64,000 nt of DNA, taken from the NCBI GenBank assembly GCA_029339505.1, contig JAQISU010000094.1, forward strand, positions 1,992,001 to 2,056,000. The letters are read 5' to 3'. The notes under the pieces are model-generated. The model was not told the DNA's origin and did no database searches. It saw nothing but the letters and a program-made list of their open reading frames with translations. The stretch comes from Unio delphinus (lineage: Eukaryota; Mollusca; Bivalvia; Unionida; Unionidae). Positions 37,193 to 50,250 of this stretch are shown here, piece after piece (the first letter of the stretch is position 1; the number at the start of each line of letters is the position of its first letter). A program made the position numbers and the translations under genes.

Positions 37193-37899
37193 AGCTATGT
37201 TAGAAATTTAAAACAACACACTCAGAAGAATACATGAAAAATGAACAGTGAATGTATTTCATAAATAGATTTGAAAGTATTTTTACCAGGTTTATGGCAG
37301 TCACTAAATTTTCACTCCAAAGCACCTTTGCATACTAATCCATTTTCAGATTCTTTATTCATCTCACTGATGGACAATTTTTTTAACACTATTTAAAAAT
37401 TTATGAAATTGTTTTTAGAACTGATATTGGTGCAACAAGTTTTGACATCATGCCCACCCCACCCTGTATTTATATTTATACAATTTAAATCTTAATGTAA
37501 TGAAATGAGAAATGAAATTTGTTGACATATATTCCACAGTAATTATACTTGTACATGAGTTTTTATAACAGCTATGGTTATATTTTTTAAAAAATTCTAC
37601 ACTCTGTTTTGAATTTATTCATGTTCTATTTAATTAATGCCCAATTTGATAAGATACTGGAAATTCTAATTATGTTAAATGTGATTTCAACTGAATGAAA
37701 TGAAAGAAACAATGAATGAGAGTACTAAATGTAAAATCAATATATGGAGAAGAAGAAAGAAACATAGCTAAAATACAAACATGAATGTAATGTAAACAGA
37801 CAAAAATAAATAATGTAACACAAAATGTATGCAAAATAAAAGAAACGAAAATGCAGATTTTTTTTTAAAAATTACATGTAACAGGGTCTGCAACTGTAG

Positions 37900-38036
37900 A
37901 ATTCTCCATGATCAACTAGAAGTCTCCATGAACAACTAACTAGAAGTCTGCATGATCAACTAGAAGTCTGCATGATCAACTAGCAGTCTGCATGATCAAC
38001 TAGCAGTCTGCATGAACAATTAGAAGTTTGCATGAT
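37900..38036. repeat. 21-22 bp tandem repeat, about 6 copies
   Basis: The unit is AGAAGTCTGCATGATCAACT, with variants AGCAGTCTGC, TCTCCATGAACAACT and TTTGCATGATGC at the edges. Confidence 0.92.
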
Positions 38037-39161
38037 GCTCTTCCCCATTATAATTTCCTTGTTGAAACAAAGATCTGATAATATCACAGTCCTAACATAG
38101 ACCAAATTACCATCATCATACTAATATTTATTTAAAAAACATGACACTTAGTGTTTTATCTTAATTTCCACTTCAAAACTGTCACTTTTCTCAGTATATC
38201 TCAATTTAGTGTACAGTTCTCTCTATATCTTGGTTTCGTACATAATATAAACAGGAGTTATGAACTCCATCTACCACATAATGACAAGCTACATGTTTCT
38301 CATTTATAACTATGCATCACATACTATGTACATACATGTACAAATATCCTACATTCCAACAAAGATCCACTCTCTGGGTAAATACAATCAAAAACTGGTC
38401 ATCAACTGGTCAGCCAAATCATCAGTGTCTAATGAGCTGTGTGATATTACACAACATCTTAAATTACCACCAATTTATATACAATAACATTTCCCAACCC
38501 CAACCCCACCCCCCATTTACCCTGAAAGACCAAAACCAATGTGCACATCGCTGTAAGATTCCCAATCATATCCAAAAACTTGAGGTATCTATCATACACA
38601 AGTGTATGCACATAAAGAACACCTAATCTCAAATGTTTCTTTTAAAAGTATCAGGAATATGAAATCCAGTCATTTTCATGGTTCTTACTTGGGGGTATCC
38701 AACCTGTTCAAGTGATGGAAAATACTGCAAGTTTTTCTCACTGTCGATGAACCTGGCCTACATTTTCCACTACCAGTCAGCTCATTTTATAAAAGGTTGA
38801 TGAGCCCAATTACATGCAGGATTATGACCCATTTTCTAATTAATCACATGTTTGTTGTTTTAAATTAAAAGGTTACTTCCAACATCTCAAAAATGTCAAA
38901 ACTGTTAAAAATATGCATCAAAAAAATGACAGACACAAAAGCAGAGAGTCAAGTAAACAAAATGAGACTAACAAAAATCGAGATAAAGAAAGCTCTTGAG
39001 ATAAAAGCTCCAGTACTTCCAGTATCTAGTTCCTCAGATTTCAATAAACGTTTGGTCCCCAGTTTCTACATAATGGATTTGGAGGGAAAGATCCAATAGG
39101 ATGGTAATATTTTTTTGACCAAGTCTGACACATTTTCCCATCACCATTCTGAGAGTTAGTG

Positions 39162-39366
39162 TATTTCCTATTTTGTCAACTAAAGACATTTTTTTTAATT
39201 TTACAAAACATAGAATCCATGATTAATTAATATTTCCTATTTTGTCAACGAAAGACATTTTTTTTCAATTTTACAAAACATAGAACCCATGATTAATTAA
39301 TATTTCCAATTTTGTCAACGAAAGACATTTTTTCAATTTTCCAAACGTAGAACCCATGATTAATCA
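39162..39366. repeat. About 70 bp tandem repeat, 3 copies
   Basis: The units start TATTTCCTATTTTGTCAAC at 39162 and 39231 and TATTTCCAATTTTGTCAAC at 39301. They continue AAAGACATTTTTTT and CATGATTAAT. Differences are a few bases and T-run lengths. Confidence 0.92.
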
Positions 39367-41347
39367 ATTAATGTAATCCAGGAATGAAAGAAATACAAGC
39401 CCACAGGCCACATCAAGCCACTGACCTATTTTTAGCCATTAATTCACATCATATGTCATTATTTTAAAAAGCAATTATCTAACTCATGCCCTGGTCTTAG
39501 CTGCCGATAGTTGTACTCAGAGTATCAGGTACGATGTGTTGGTATAAATATTTGATTGGGTATACTGTGAACAATATACATGTACAAGAAAAATGTAAGA
39601 TACAGATAAAATTTTACTCATCAAGAAATGTAAGCATTTATGGTCAATGTATATGTGACCCAGTCATGTCAATGAGAAATGTAAATTCCATCAAGTTGTG
39701 ACAGTTATGACATCACACTTGTGCTCATATAGAGTTAACACAAACTTTACTAACACTACTAAACAATAGCTAGAGTTCGTTGAAGGGACACAGATGCAAG
39801 ACTGTCCAAAGGAATTTCCAGAAACTGAAGAGACCATTTCTTTTCTTCTATTTATTTACAGAGTGTTGAAATTATCTATGATATTCTTAAGCACTAACAT
39901 TTTCAAATTATCCACATTCATACTGTATATAATATTGGCACCATTTTCATTTAGGAAAAATTGGACACCATTACAAGACTTTTGGTGACAATCCAATGTT
40001 AATATAACACATAAATAATTATTAGTATGACAATTGTAGCAGACATATTTTATGCCAGTAAATTCTCACATATTTCTAACTGCTACAGAATTTCCTTATA
40101 TGGGACAAGTGAAATCCTGAGATAATGAGCAGAGAAAACAAATGTGAACACATAAAAAGACATTTCTGTAATAAATTACCTGATGATACTATTATATGTG
40201 CAAATTTTCAGTAAGTTGTTTCGCAGGTAATCTTTTTATACTGCTGTGTCAACTTCATGTGCAACTGTCATCCATCAAGCTGTGTATACTAAAAACAAAA
40301 CAAAATTCTAAAAATTTCAACATGTATAATATGCGCATGTATTGATTGATGGAAAATAGAAAGCATTACTGAAATTCACAGGCAATTCACATGCACTCTT
40401 TAAATGATGGAGTGCATTTGTTCTACTTTATACAATGTATGCATCAAAAACATAATTTGATTATAAACATGTATTCATATAATTAAATGCTTTTCATTAA
40501 CATCAAATGTATATATGTGTGTGTGTCTTACAGTCATTTTTCAGATCTGTATTTAGCATTTTTCTGGTACAGACCCTTTTGCCAAGTTTAACGGTATTCC
40601 ACATAATACATGTGTAGTAGTCTCAACTCTTAAATAGCAAATTATGTGTAAGATTACATTCTTTATTAATTTTTTTCATCCATTACATGTACTTATTAAT
40701 TCCGGTTCTTTGGGCAATCTGTAGTTGTCAACATGTAATTGTCAAGTGAACTGGCACCTAACATTATATTCTTGTACATTATGAATAAAGAAAATAAGCC
40801 ACAGTCAATTATGTCTCTTATAATCTCTCCACTCATGATCTCCCAGCAATGAATTACTAAACTGACTTAAATCTGTACTTTCCACCCTTCACTGCACAAT
40901 CATAACAGAAATTTAGTTATGTAATATTCACCAAGGGCATTATCTCTCTGAATGTCTTCCTGCTATTAAATCACAAATACAACTAACAGGATACCAATTA
41001 CATGGACCAATTACACTTTAAAATGATAATATGTGTACCAATGAAATATGTACAACTTCCAATATTAAAGACTTGAACTTCTAAAAATGATACTCTGCAA
41101 GTCATGGGCGCTCCAATTTAAAGAAATTATTGAACCTCCACAAGATTACCATGATAACCTTTTAAAAGACAATAAAAAATAATATTTAAACACATGATAA
41201 TACATGTTATATTGTGCATAATTGAAATACATTTTAGTGTAATTCATTACCACTTGTCAGAACTCCTATATAATTAGAAATCAATCATAGCAGCAATGAC
41301 ATGTTAGCACCATCATGTACAAAAATTCCAATATCAATCAAACATAA

Positions 41348-41608
41348 ATGCATCTATTCGAAGTGTATAACAACTCACTTACATTAGAAAAACAGGTACT
41401 CTTAAGCACTTTTTTTAAAAACCTAAAACAAAACCCAGTTTCTTGCCGTTTTCCAGACCAATATAAACAAAGCTGCTTTTCAACACTCGGAAGGTCAGAA
41501 GTGATTCAGTGTACAACATCAAATGATAAGGAATTTGACAAAGAAACAAAAAAGAAATTTATTGCATTTCTGGCAAATGATTATTCACTATCAGTACGTG
41601 TGATTTAG
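41348..41608 (+). other. Unassigned 86-codon open frame
   Basis: The reading frame from an ATG at 41348 has a protein-like composition (FFKNLKQNPVSC, KEFDKETKKKFIAFLAND) compared with the surrounding low-complexity DNA. It stops just before a SINE B copy. No family is recognised and no splice sites or promoter were identified. It could be a transposon fragment or chance. Position inside the presumed first intron on the opposite strand argues against a host gene. Confidence 0.2.
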
Positions 41609-41611
41609 ATC

Positions 41612-41810
41612 TGTAATGTTGCCTCACCCAGTCACATTATCCTGACACCAGGCAGACAAGTCCTAACACTAACCTCTTAATTCTAAGTGCCAAGTGAGGC
41701 AGCTGCTAGTGCCATTTTTATAAATCTTTAGCATGATTCAGCCTGGGTTTCAACCCATGATACCATAACCACTTAGGCCACTGCAAAAATCCACTAGGTC
41801 ATTTCATACT
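41612..41810 (-). repeat. SINE B copy
   Basis: The strand starts mid-body (CCTCACCCAGTCACATTATCCTGACACCAGGC on the plus strand), continues CTAACACTAACCTCTTAATTC and GAGGCAGCTGCTAGTGCCATTTTTATAAATC, and reaches the tRNA head. The 3' portion of the SINE is missing. Confidence 0.8.
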
Positions 41811-42521
41811 TTATTCCCATGTTCCTGCTGATGCAGTTGTCCATCTTGCAGATCCACCATGGCTGGCCAATAGTCATACAATAATCAATAATCTAAAGTT
41901 TGCCTTGAACCTAAAACTTTATGAGCCAGTGACCCACTGATCAAATTGTTCTGAACACCTAATAAGCCTATTAAGACCAGATCACCTGGTTCCTAAAACC
42001 AAATGAGCCTGTGACCCACAGATCACTTTGTTCCTAAACCTAAAACCTAATGATCCTTAAATCACTTTTATAGAATCTTTTCAGTCTTTCTAAGAAATAG
42101 TCTCCAAAAAGATGCAGCTCTCTGTAAGCCTTATACACTAAGAGTACTGGACCCTCACAGTAAAACTTGGGCAACCAGGTGAGAAACAAAGGCAGTCCAT
42201 ACATGGAATAAACATTTTGCACATTAAGGGCAAATCATTAACATTGCCATGTTACTAAACCTTATTTACTATGCTATTTATAATATTAACTTAAGAATTC
42301 TTTATTTATGTCAACTAGATGTGCTTTTTATCCTCTCTTTCTTTAAACCTGCTGGGAAGAGAACTGATGGTGTCAGAAAACTTAAGGTCTAGGATGTGAT
42401 AATTGTTCAGAGTTGTATCTGAAAGTCCAGGATTGTTAGAACTGCCCGGAGAGGTCTGCATAACAGGAAAAATAGCATGGTATTTATGACAGTGACACTT
42501 TTGAGTGAGATTATAATTTTA

Positions 42522-42695
42522 TACAGTAGAACCTGTCTTGAAAGACCACCTCTTTTGCCAAGAAAATATGGTCTCTCAAGACAGGTGGTCTCTCATAGCA
42601 GGTCACAATGCTACATAATCTATAAATTTGTGCATTGAAAAGGTGGTCTCGCGTGACAGGTGGTCTCTCAAGACAGCTTCTATTGCATACATAAA
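42522..42695. mobile_element. Palindromic MITE (about 170 bp)
   Basis: The left end is TACAGTAGAACCTGTCTTGAAAGACCACC. The right end read inward is TATGCAATAGAAGCTGTCTTGAGAGACCACC. Internal copies of GACAGGTGGTCTCTCA extend the inverted structure, so the transcript would fold into a long hairpin. It has no coding capacity. The superfamily is not assigned. Confidence 0.75.
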
Positions 42696-43524
42696 ACATT
42701 AATTGTACATGTCATAATTTCAGAAACCACACCCAGATTGCTCTTAAAGAAATGTCACACTGAAGAGACTTTAAACTTACAATGTCAATGTTACCAAGCC
42801 CAACACGCCATTCTAATAACAGGTATGTCACATTGAAGATAACTTAAACGTTACACTGTAATTGTTACCATGCCCAACATAACATGTTAATAAAAGAACG
42901 TCACTTGTAAGAATGTTAGTCAGCTGATTACTCTGTGAAATAATAACCTTGTAACTATAAAAAATAAACGTTAAAAAAATAACAATTCTTTATATCATGG
43001 TGGCAATTGTAAGCTGTCTTTGGAAAACCTTGCAAATAAAAAGAATATAAATACAACTCATTTGGAAGATAATATACAATATACATGTATAATGGGGGGG
43101 GGGGTAATTACAGCAACAATAACATTTCTATAAAGCAATTGAGGCTAAGTAAATAGGTAAAAATGCTGTTCTTTCATAAATGTATATCAAGTCATATTTT
43201 CTTTTGTATTTCAACACAAAAGCAGAGTTCTCTGTAAGCAATCCCCGCACATTCTTAACAATTCAATGGTAGTCTTGGACTCTCCATGTTTGCAGAACGG
43301 ACATTCTCTGGATCATAAATAGCCAGGGATCCTGTTTTTCAGAAATTGAATCCTGCAGATGTAATTTGTACCAAATATGTAAAGTTAAGCCCAAATCGGC
43401 ACAAAAAAGAAGTCAACTGATGATTTTTTTAAAATGTATTTTAAGGAACTAATCCATACTGAAACAAAAAATACAGTATTGTAATGTCACTTTTTCAAGA
43501 GTTTGTACATTTGTTCTGTATTTT

Positions 43525-43755
43525 GGCGTTCTGGCCTTACTGCCATTGTTCAATACATCATAGGCTATACATGGTTAAATGGTTGCCAGCAGAACATGTG
43601 GAGGAAAAAGCCTGAAGAAACCTGATAAGACCCACCAAGCCAAAGGTAGCTACTGGCAAGCTTTCTCAAAGGCTGTGCCAGAAACCCACGCCCATGTGGA
43701 CAGAGTTGAGATGACAGTAATAAGTAAAGGCAAGAACTTTACACATCTTGGGACT
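43525..43755 (-). repeat. SINE A copy, diverged
   Basis: Shared words include CATCATAGGCTATACATGG, AGCTACTGGCAAGCTTTCTCA and AACCCACGC..GTGGACAGAG. Overall it is more diverged than the other copies and carries internal deletions. Confidence 0.65.
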
Positions 43756-43859
43756 CTATTTTGGAATTCTTTCAAAACTTTAAGTAACTTAAAGTGTCAG
43801 CATGACACTAATAGTATCTCCTCTTACTCTGACCTGGACCCCCAATTTTTCAATTTTTT

Positions 43860-44178
43860 AACCGCTTTAGTGGTCTAGTGGTTAGAGCACCCGCCATGAA
43901 AGTGGGAGGTCATGGGTTTGATCCCTGGACTAGTCATGACAAAGACTTACAAAAATGGTACTAACAACTGCCCTGTTTGGCACTCAGCATTAAGAGATTA
44001 GTGTTAGGACTGGTGAGCCTAGTGTCAGGATAATGTGACTGGGTGGGACATTATGCTATATGTCTGCGGCATGATGCCCCAGTGGTAGACATCACTATAA
44101 ACTGCCTCACTGCAGACATCACTACGACTGAAAAATTACTAAAGCTACGTGATAAAACCTAATCAAACAAACAAATTT
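43860..44178 (+). repeat. SINE B, full length
   Basis: The head contains TTTAGTGGTCTAGTGGTTAGAGC (box A) and GGGTTTGATCCCTGG (box B). The body matches the family throughout (GCACTCAGCATTAAGAG; GTGTCAGGATAATGTGACTGGG; GATGCCCCAGTGGTAGACATCAC). It ends in AATCAAACAAACAAA. Confidence 0.92.
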
Positions 44179-44544
44179 TCAAATTAAGGATTCAAAATTC
44201 TTGAGAATGAGCCTCCCTGGACTCCCAATGTCAAAAGCCTATAGAAAGCTATGCAAAAGTGAAGTATTTTAATTTAAGATACAGTACATGATTAAGCCCT
44301 TCTTCGAAAGTGACCAGACAGCTGGACAATGACAGAAAGATTTGAGTAAAAAGGGTAATGTTACTTTCATGTAGTGATTTTGCCTTTCACAAAGATCTAT
44401 AAACAACCCTATTTCTTACAAGTTTCCCACCACAGTACTAGATTTGTGATTTTTTGGGTCTGTATGCATTAAAAGGTAATGGCCTCTTCCATCAGGGACA
44501 TACACAATTTGTACATGTGTATTAGTAGGTCTTCATCCACTCAT

Positions 44545-44640
44545 TAATATTCTATACTTTGTGCCCAATCGCAAATTGCAAACACCCAGATTTGCCATAC
44601 AATATGCCAGAATAACTGGGTCTATGTTGTTTGAGTATAC
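44545..44640. repeat. MITE C fragment
   Basis: GCAAATTGCAAACACCCAGATTTGCCATACAATATGCCAG..GGGTCTATGTTGTTTG matches the centre of the MITE C family. Confidence 0.5.
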
Positions 44641-44741
44641 ATGTATACTGTATCTCTCCAGTGTTCACACAATACAGTTACATGTATTGAAATGTATATT
44701 GCAAACCATGACCTTTTTTACTCAGACATATACATTATTAA

Positions 44742-44986
44742 TTAGGGGCCCAGCGTGGCTGAGTGGTCTAAAGCACTCTTTGTTAAGGATCACTGCCATC
44801 TCACTTCTGTCTGCGTGGATTCGGCCAATGTAGTTATGTGAGAAAGATTGCCAGTAGCTTCTTGTGGGTCAGTGGTTCTTTCCGGGGTTTTTCCCCATGA
44901 ATTCTTCTTCCACCATTAATACTGGCCACCATGTATAGCCTATCGTGTGCTGAAAAATGGCATTAAACCCTAAAACAACATTATTA
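44742..44986 (+). repeat. SINE A copy
   Basis: Starts GGGGCCCAGCGTGGCTGAGTGGTCTAAAGC, then GATTGCCAGTAGCTTCTTGTGGG and CCACCATTAATACTGGCCACCATG. Ends GGCATTAAACCCTAAAACAAC. This is the only plus-strand copy of the family in the window. Confidence 0.88.
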
Positions 44987-46039
44987 ATTAAATTTAAATA
45001 AACACAACCTTAGATTACATGAACATTTGATTGAATATGGCACAAAACTATGCCAATGTTTAGTGCACATGAATACATGCATATATACATGGTTTAACAC
45101 TTGTTTCACAAATAAGAGCAATTCATATGAATATAACTATGGAGTATGGATCATATTATACATGAATTATTACAATAATTAAATATTAATTAATTAAATT
45201 AAGAGGGGATAAATGTGCCCTAAAGTGGACAATCACATCATGCTGTACATATATAATACAGTAACATGACAATACGTTTTTATTACAGAATATGAATGAT
45301 GTCAGAATAGTTATATTCTCATTGGACAATCAAGATTTATAATGTGTGAATATTTACCTATCAAACCTTCCAAACAAATTATATCATTCAAAAACTCCAT
45401 TTATGAGGCAGCAAGCACAAGGTAAGTTTTGCATGAAACCCCTCAAAACATGGATTGATACGTTTGAATTATTGTTAGTCTTTCTGATGGAAACTTCATA
45501 ATTGTCAATACTGACACCTTGTCCATGTTTTAAATTATATATGACAGTGGAATGTTTCCCATCATCTACTAGCTCCAGCGCAACCATATTGTAAGCAAAG
45601 ACTATTCAGGACCTACTGTTACTGTAAATTGTGATCAGTTTACTGCATTTCAATTAAATAATTTTAATAGTTTTGGGGGAACAATTTTTCAGAGATATTT
45701 GGATGAGCACTCCACTAATGGCAATTAATCCGAACAAAATGTAGCAAGAATCATATATTGTCCATATGTTATAATTTGTATCTGGGAATTCTCCACCAAT
45801 GACTCATGTTATATAATAAAATATACTATGTTTTATAATGGATTACTTTAGATATGGCATATCTGCATGAACTAATGAGTACTCATGTGAAAAAAAATCT
45901 CACAATTTTAACTCAGCCTAGCTAATGTGCTTTCAAGAGATGCCATGCCTTGATGTGTCTTAACAGTCTGACAATTCTACTTGAAGTACCTCATACTGCA
46001 TTGTGTACAGTCCCCATTTGTGTAGTCATTCGATTGTTT

Positions 46040-46290
46040 GTTTGATTAGGATTTTTAACATAACTTTTAAAAAATTTCAGGCATATCACTACGATGTCTG
46101 CAGTAAGGTAGTTTATAGTGTTGTCTAGCACTGGGGCATCATGATTGCCACAGACATGTAGCATGATGTCCCACCCAGTCAAATTGTCCTGATACCAGGC
46201 CGACCAGTCCTAACACTAATCTCTTAATGCTGAGCGCCATGTGTGGCAGCTGTTAGTACCATTTTTGTAAGTCTTTGGTCATTAGTAATT
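46040..46290 (-). repeat. SINE B copy
   Basis: It carries the family body in full from the 3' end to GCAGCTGTTAGTACCATTTTTGTAAG. The intact junction TGTCTAGCACTGGGGCATCATG at 46120-46142 is the reference for the copy split by the 49952-58009 insertion. Confidence 0.85.
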
Positions 46291-48587
46291 CATGCGATAT
46301 GTTTTACTCTTGCTTTGACCATCATGTGATCTGAAAATTGGTCACTATTTGTAAAGTAGTGATGGTTAAATGACACTGACAGAAACTAATTTCAACCTTC
46401 TTTTAGTGGAAAAGCTGCAACCTTCCATAGCTGACAATGAGCACATGCGACAAAGTATTCCAGTTTATGACCTACATGGCTACACTTTTTACCACAAATC
46501 AAAAATGGCTGAATAAAAATGTGGTCACCAGAAATACATCACTAATTACATACCTATTGCCATGTTTCAAATTAATACAATTTGGCAGTTGCGACTTAGT
46601 TCACAGCATAATCCATTCAACTGAAAATTCCTACATAAAGTTGTAAACTTTGCAGCCGGCATATCTATATTGCTAGTTAAAGCCTTTGAACTTGCCTTGC
46701 AGCTATTGCACTGTGTTCTTTTCATGTACATGTACTGTTATAAATACAGCAGGCACATCTGGGTGTATTTTAAACAGTGGAGTTCAGTCATAATAGATAT
46801 CAGCACAGATAAAATGATAAAGTAATCAACACATTCTCTCATTCAGTAGGTTGTTGACTAAGACTGGCAAATCTTTGAAGTTGCCACCCAACTATTTGTA
46901 TGGTATGGAAGACTCATGCATGGGTGATTTTTCTGCATTCCCAGATCAAATGCTTGCATCCAAATATGCATAATTAAATGTTTCAGAGACCTTTAAGTCT
47001 AATACACATACTTATGCAATATAACAATTCTATGATGTGAAAAAATACATGAATTTATCAGTAACATCACAATTAGTCAAGAGTTTATGCCAGACTATAA
47101 TATTTGGGCAAAATAACTTCCCAACCAGATCAGGGTCAAGTTAGCAAGTTTGCACACAAAAAGGTGAAATGAATGCAGAAAGATCAAGATTTAAAATAAG
47201 GGAAAAGAAAACACTAAAAACTCGTTTACAATTAGTGTGAAACACAGTAAGCATCGATGTCTTGTTTACTACACTAGCAACACAATTATTTTAAAACAAT
47301 GAGATGACCAAAATGAAATTTGAACACTATTATATTGAAATGCAGTATTTATCGACCACCATATACAAATATTTGTCATTAGTCATTATTAATACTGGAT
47401 AATACATGGTTTGCTTGATGTTGCATAATCTTAACATTACTATTGACAATGCAAAACTCATAAATTTTGTTCCACTAATTTCAGAATTTTGTCGGAATTT
47501 TTAACCTTTTCTTTTTTTTTTATTTATAACTGTCAATTTCTTTTTCAGTCTGAGGTCAGTCTTGCACTGACATTTCCTTGATTAAAAGAAAGTCAAAATA
47601 ATCCTCCAAGTCATCATATTTATACCATGACATCAAGCAATTTAGAACAGAATTGTGTATACATGTTGAAAGCAATATCAGCACAATGCACATGCAATGT
47701 GTTTGAATTGTCCTACGCATTAATCCGTTCATGGTGACATAGGTTTTGCTATATTCTTATTACTATGAATTACTCTTGTCTTGGGGCGATGCTGCTTCTG
47801 ATACATATATTAGCAATTCAAACACGAGATCAAGTGCAGATGAAAACATAGATGCCCTGACAAGACAGGCATTACTATTTTTGAAAAAGTTTATGTTCAA
47901 GAGAATTTAACCTACTTGATCAACCAATGAGGAAGTATACTTGGTGTCCATACAAAAAGATTATTCTACATAATTTGAAGTGAGCAGCCTATTAATTCAG
48001 CTCATGTGGACACCCCAGTACAAATGTCTTCACTTGGTTCTTATCAAGTTAACAACCATCAATCAGAAGGAAAAAGGTCGGAACAACATAGTCTGTTATT
48101 AAACTAAAATAAAAAATAAACTGCTCACCATGACCAACAAGCAATTTTATCACATATTAATGCTTATCAAGGTTATAACAAATGCACGGCAAAATCGATA
48201 ATGTATTTTCAAGATAGTGTCATGTATGTACGAACTAAATTCTGCAAATAACACAAAAGGGTTGGCGTACAAAGTTTTAAAAACTCACGTCTGCTTTTAC
48301 ATCGAATCTAGGCTTAATGTCTATTATAAATAAAAATACACTTACCCCACCCACCTTTTATGTATACCAATGCTGCATATTGAATCAGGTCTACTTTTGA
48401 CCCTAATTATTTAAAACCTACCCTCGTCGTGGGAATTCATTTTTTTTCCGTGAAGTAATAATTATCTCGACCTGTAAAATTTGTCTTCTTATTGATCAAG
48501 TTTTACATTAACTGAGTCAGCAACTAACCCCGTTTGAGTTCTCAGAATGTGAAATAATCCTTCATTATGGGTCGCCTAACGGCTTAC

Positions 48588-48720
48588 CTAGCGGCAGGTG
48601 TAAATTCCTTGGATATTTTCACATCCACCGGGCGTTGATGGTGTCCATTATTGGAGCACCGGTGACAAGAATGACGTCATGTTAACAGGGAGCCACATCA
48701 TCGCCCCCTGTTGACAAATT
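48588..48720 (-). promoter_or_regulatory. Candidate promoter and non-coding first exon of the clathrin-box gene
   Basis: A strong minus-strand donor (CTAG|GTAAGCC) at 48588/48587 follows about 130 bp of comparatively CpG-containing sequence. A full CRE palindrome TGACGTCA lies at 48672-48679, about 85 bases upstream of the donor. No other donor of this quality lies between here and the acceptor at 36890. No TATA box is obvious. The link to the gene downstream is inference. Confidence 0.4.
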
Positions 48721-49861
48721 ACACTGTATTAAAACGGTAAACGTAGAGATATTCCAACATTAGGTAGCGATCTAAGTAACACTCCATGTGTCAATCAGAA
48801 ACAGATACCATACTATATAATTTCAGGGTTTATGAACCCAAAATATGAATCGGAAAAGCCAACGAGAAGTCAGATTTTCTTCCATGTTTTGTGAACAGAT
48901 TAACTTACTGTGTCTACCAACAGTTTTAGAATATTTTATGCTACGCCCATTATGTCAGTTGAGTAGACAAACAAGTACAATAGAAAATAAAACATCGGGT
49001 TGGCGTTATGCTTGCGAACATTGATGGGCATGGCTTACTTGAACAAATTATCTGCTCATTCGGACCAGACATCAGCCTGATACGGACGATGTAAAACATT
49101 ATGTAATAACGAGAGATTGTAGATACATGTTTTAATACTAGGCTGTGTATTTTGGTGTTTTGTGAGTATTTATTTCTTTATAGCGTTTTGTTTTTAAAAA
49201 CACAATACTAGGTATCAAGTTTTTTTAAATTATAAACCAAAATGAAATTTCAATTATTACAATTTTCAAATACAATAAGAAAATAAACAAGGTTGATTTT
49301 CAGTTAGTAAATTAACATAAAATGTTCTATCATGTCAAATGGAACAAATAATTGTTCTTATATTTCTTGCCAAAATCAAAATTAAACAGGTATGAGTTAT
49401 CAAATTCATTGTTTATAAACCAAAATAATATTTCAATGATTACAATAAAAGTAACAAAAATATTTTTTGAACTAATAATATATATGAATTACAATTTGAA
49501 TCATTTTTTAAAAAAATAAGGTAAGTTTGGTCAAATTTCAAATGATATCAAACTGTCATGAATATAAATTGACCCCGTGATTGTATTGATTTTATTTATT
49601 CATCAAACAATTCGCAATTTCTTCGCATTATGTTTACCAGATAAATATTGTGTAAAGAGTCATGTATAATTAAACCAAATATTAAATGTTATCGTCATCG
49701 TTCAATATGTATATTGCCTGTGAAATCTCGAGCCAATAAAATTTTGCAAATATTAATTAATGAAAATATTTCATTTACAGCGAAAAAAGAAAGTTATTTC
49801 TCATTTTTTACTGGCCTGTTTTCGAGAGATTTTGCATTGTTAGTAATTGTATTATTTCTGA
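48721..49861. other. Intergenic stretch with nothing recognised
   Basis: AT-rich upstream DNA of the candidate promoter. I saw no ORF with protein-like composition, no SINE and no tandem array here. Confidence 0.5.
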
Positions 49862-49951
49862 TTGATATGGATTTTTAACGTACCTTTCACGACTGTTCAG
49901 TCACATCGATACGGTGTCTGATGTGCGGCAGTTTATAGTGAAGTCTAGCAA
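49862..49951 (-). repeat. SINE B, 3' half (split copy, left side)
   Basis: GGATTTTTAACGTACC..CAGTCACATCGATACGGTGTCTG..CAGTTTATAGTGAAGTCTAGCA is the 3' half of SINE B on the minus strand. The homology ends at the left terminal repeat of the 8 kb insertion. The missing half resumes at 58010. Confidence 0.85.
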
Positions 49952-50250
49952 GTGAGTAGTAATAGGGGACACATTAGCCTTAATGGAAAATACAGAACAG
50001 CTCCACCACCACCCACAAGCCCTCGGCAACTCTAGCGTCGAGGTTTAAAAATCGCCCAGGGCAAATCTGGGAATTGTACATGGGGAATATTGGGGCTATA
50101 TACCGACAATGGAAAGTGGGGTTGTTGTACAAGGACAATATGAATGGAACATGAGTGGGGACATCACGGTATTGAAAATTGTTAAACAATGTTGCACCAA
50201 TTGTAGGAACAGTTGTGCACCGAGTTGATCTCAATCAGGACCAAAGAGTC
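49952..50250 (+). repeat. Left terminal inverted repeat of the 8 kb element
   Basis: It aligns to the reverse complement of 57769-58009. Matching blocks in order are GTGAGTAGTAA, AATGGAAAATACA, CCACCACC, CTAGCGTCGAGGTT, GGGAATTGTACATGG, TGGGGTTGTTG, and TGATCTCAATCAGGACCAAAGAG. The left copy carries about 60 extra bases before the last block. Divergence is substantial, suggesting an old insertion. Confidence 0.75.

Larger units (their letters stand above)
36890..48587 (-). other. Probable first intron (11.7 kb)
   Basis: This gap links the acceptor at 36890 to a candidate leader exon. It holds a SINE A fragment (37100-37192), 21-22 bp and 70 bp tandem repeats (37900-38036, 39162-39366), SINE B copies (41612-41810, 43860-44178, 46040-46290), SINE A copies (43525-43755, 44742-44986) and a palindromic MITE (42522-42695). 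The stretches 39370-41340 and 46440-48500 are AT-rich with nothing recognised. Confidence 0.5.

Noticed and set aside
43579..43878. 99-codon ORF
   Set aside because: It overlaps a SINE A copy and runs into a SINE B head; the same peptide phrases arise in other SINE A copies.
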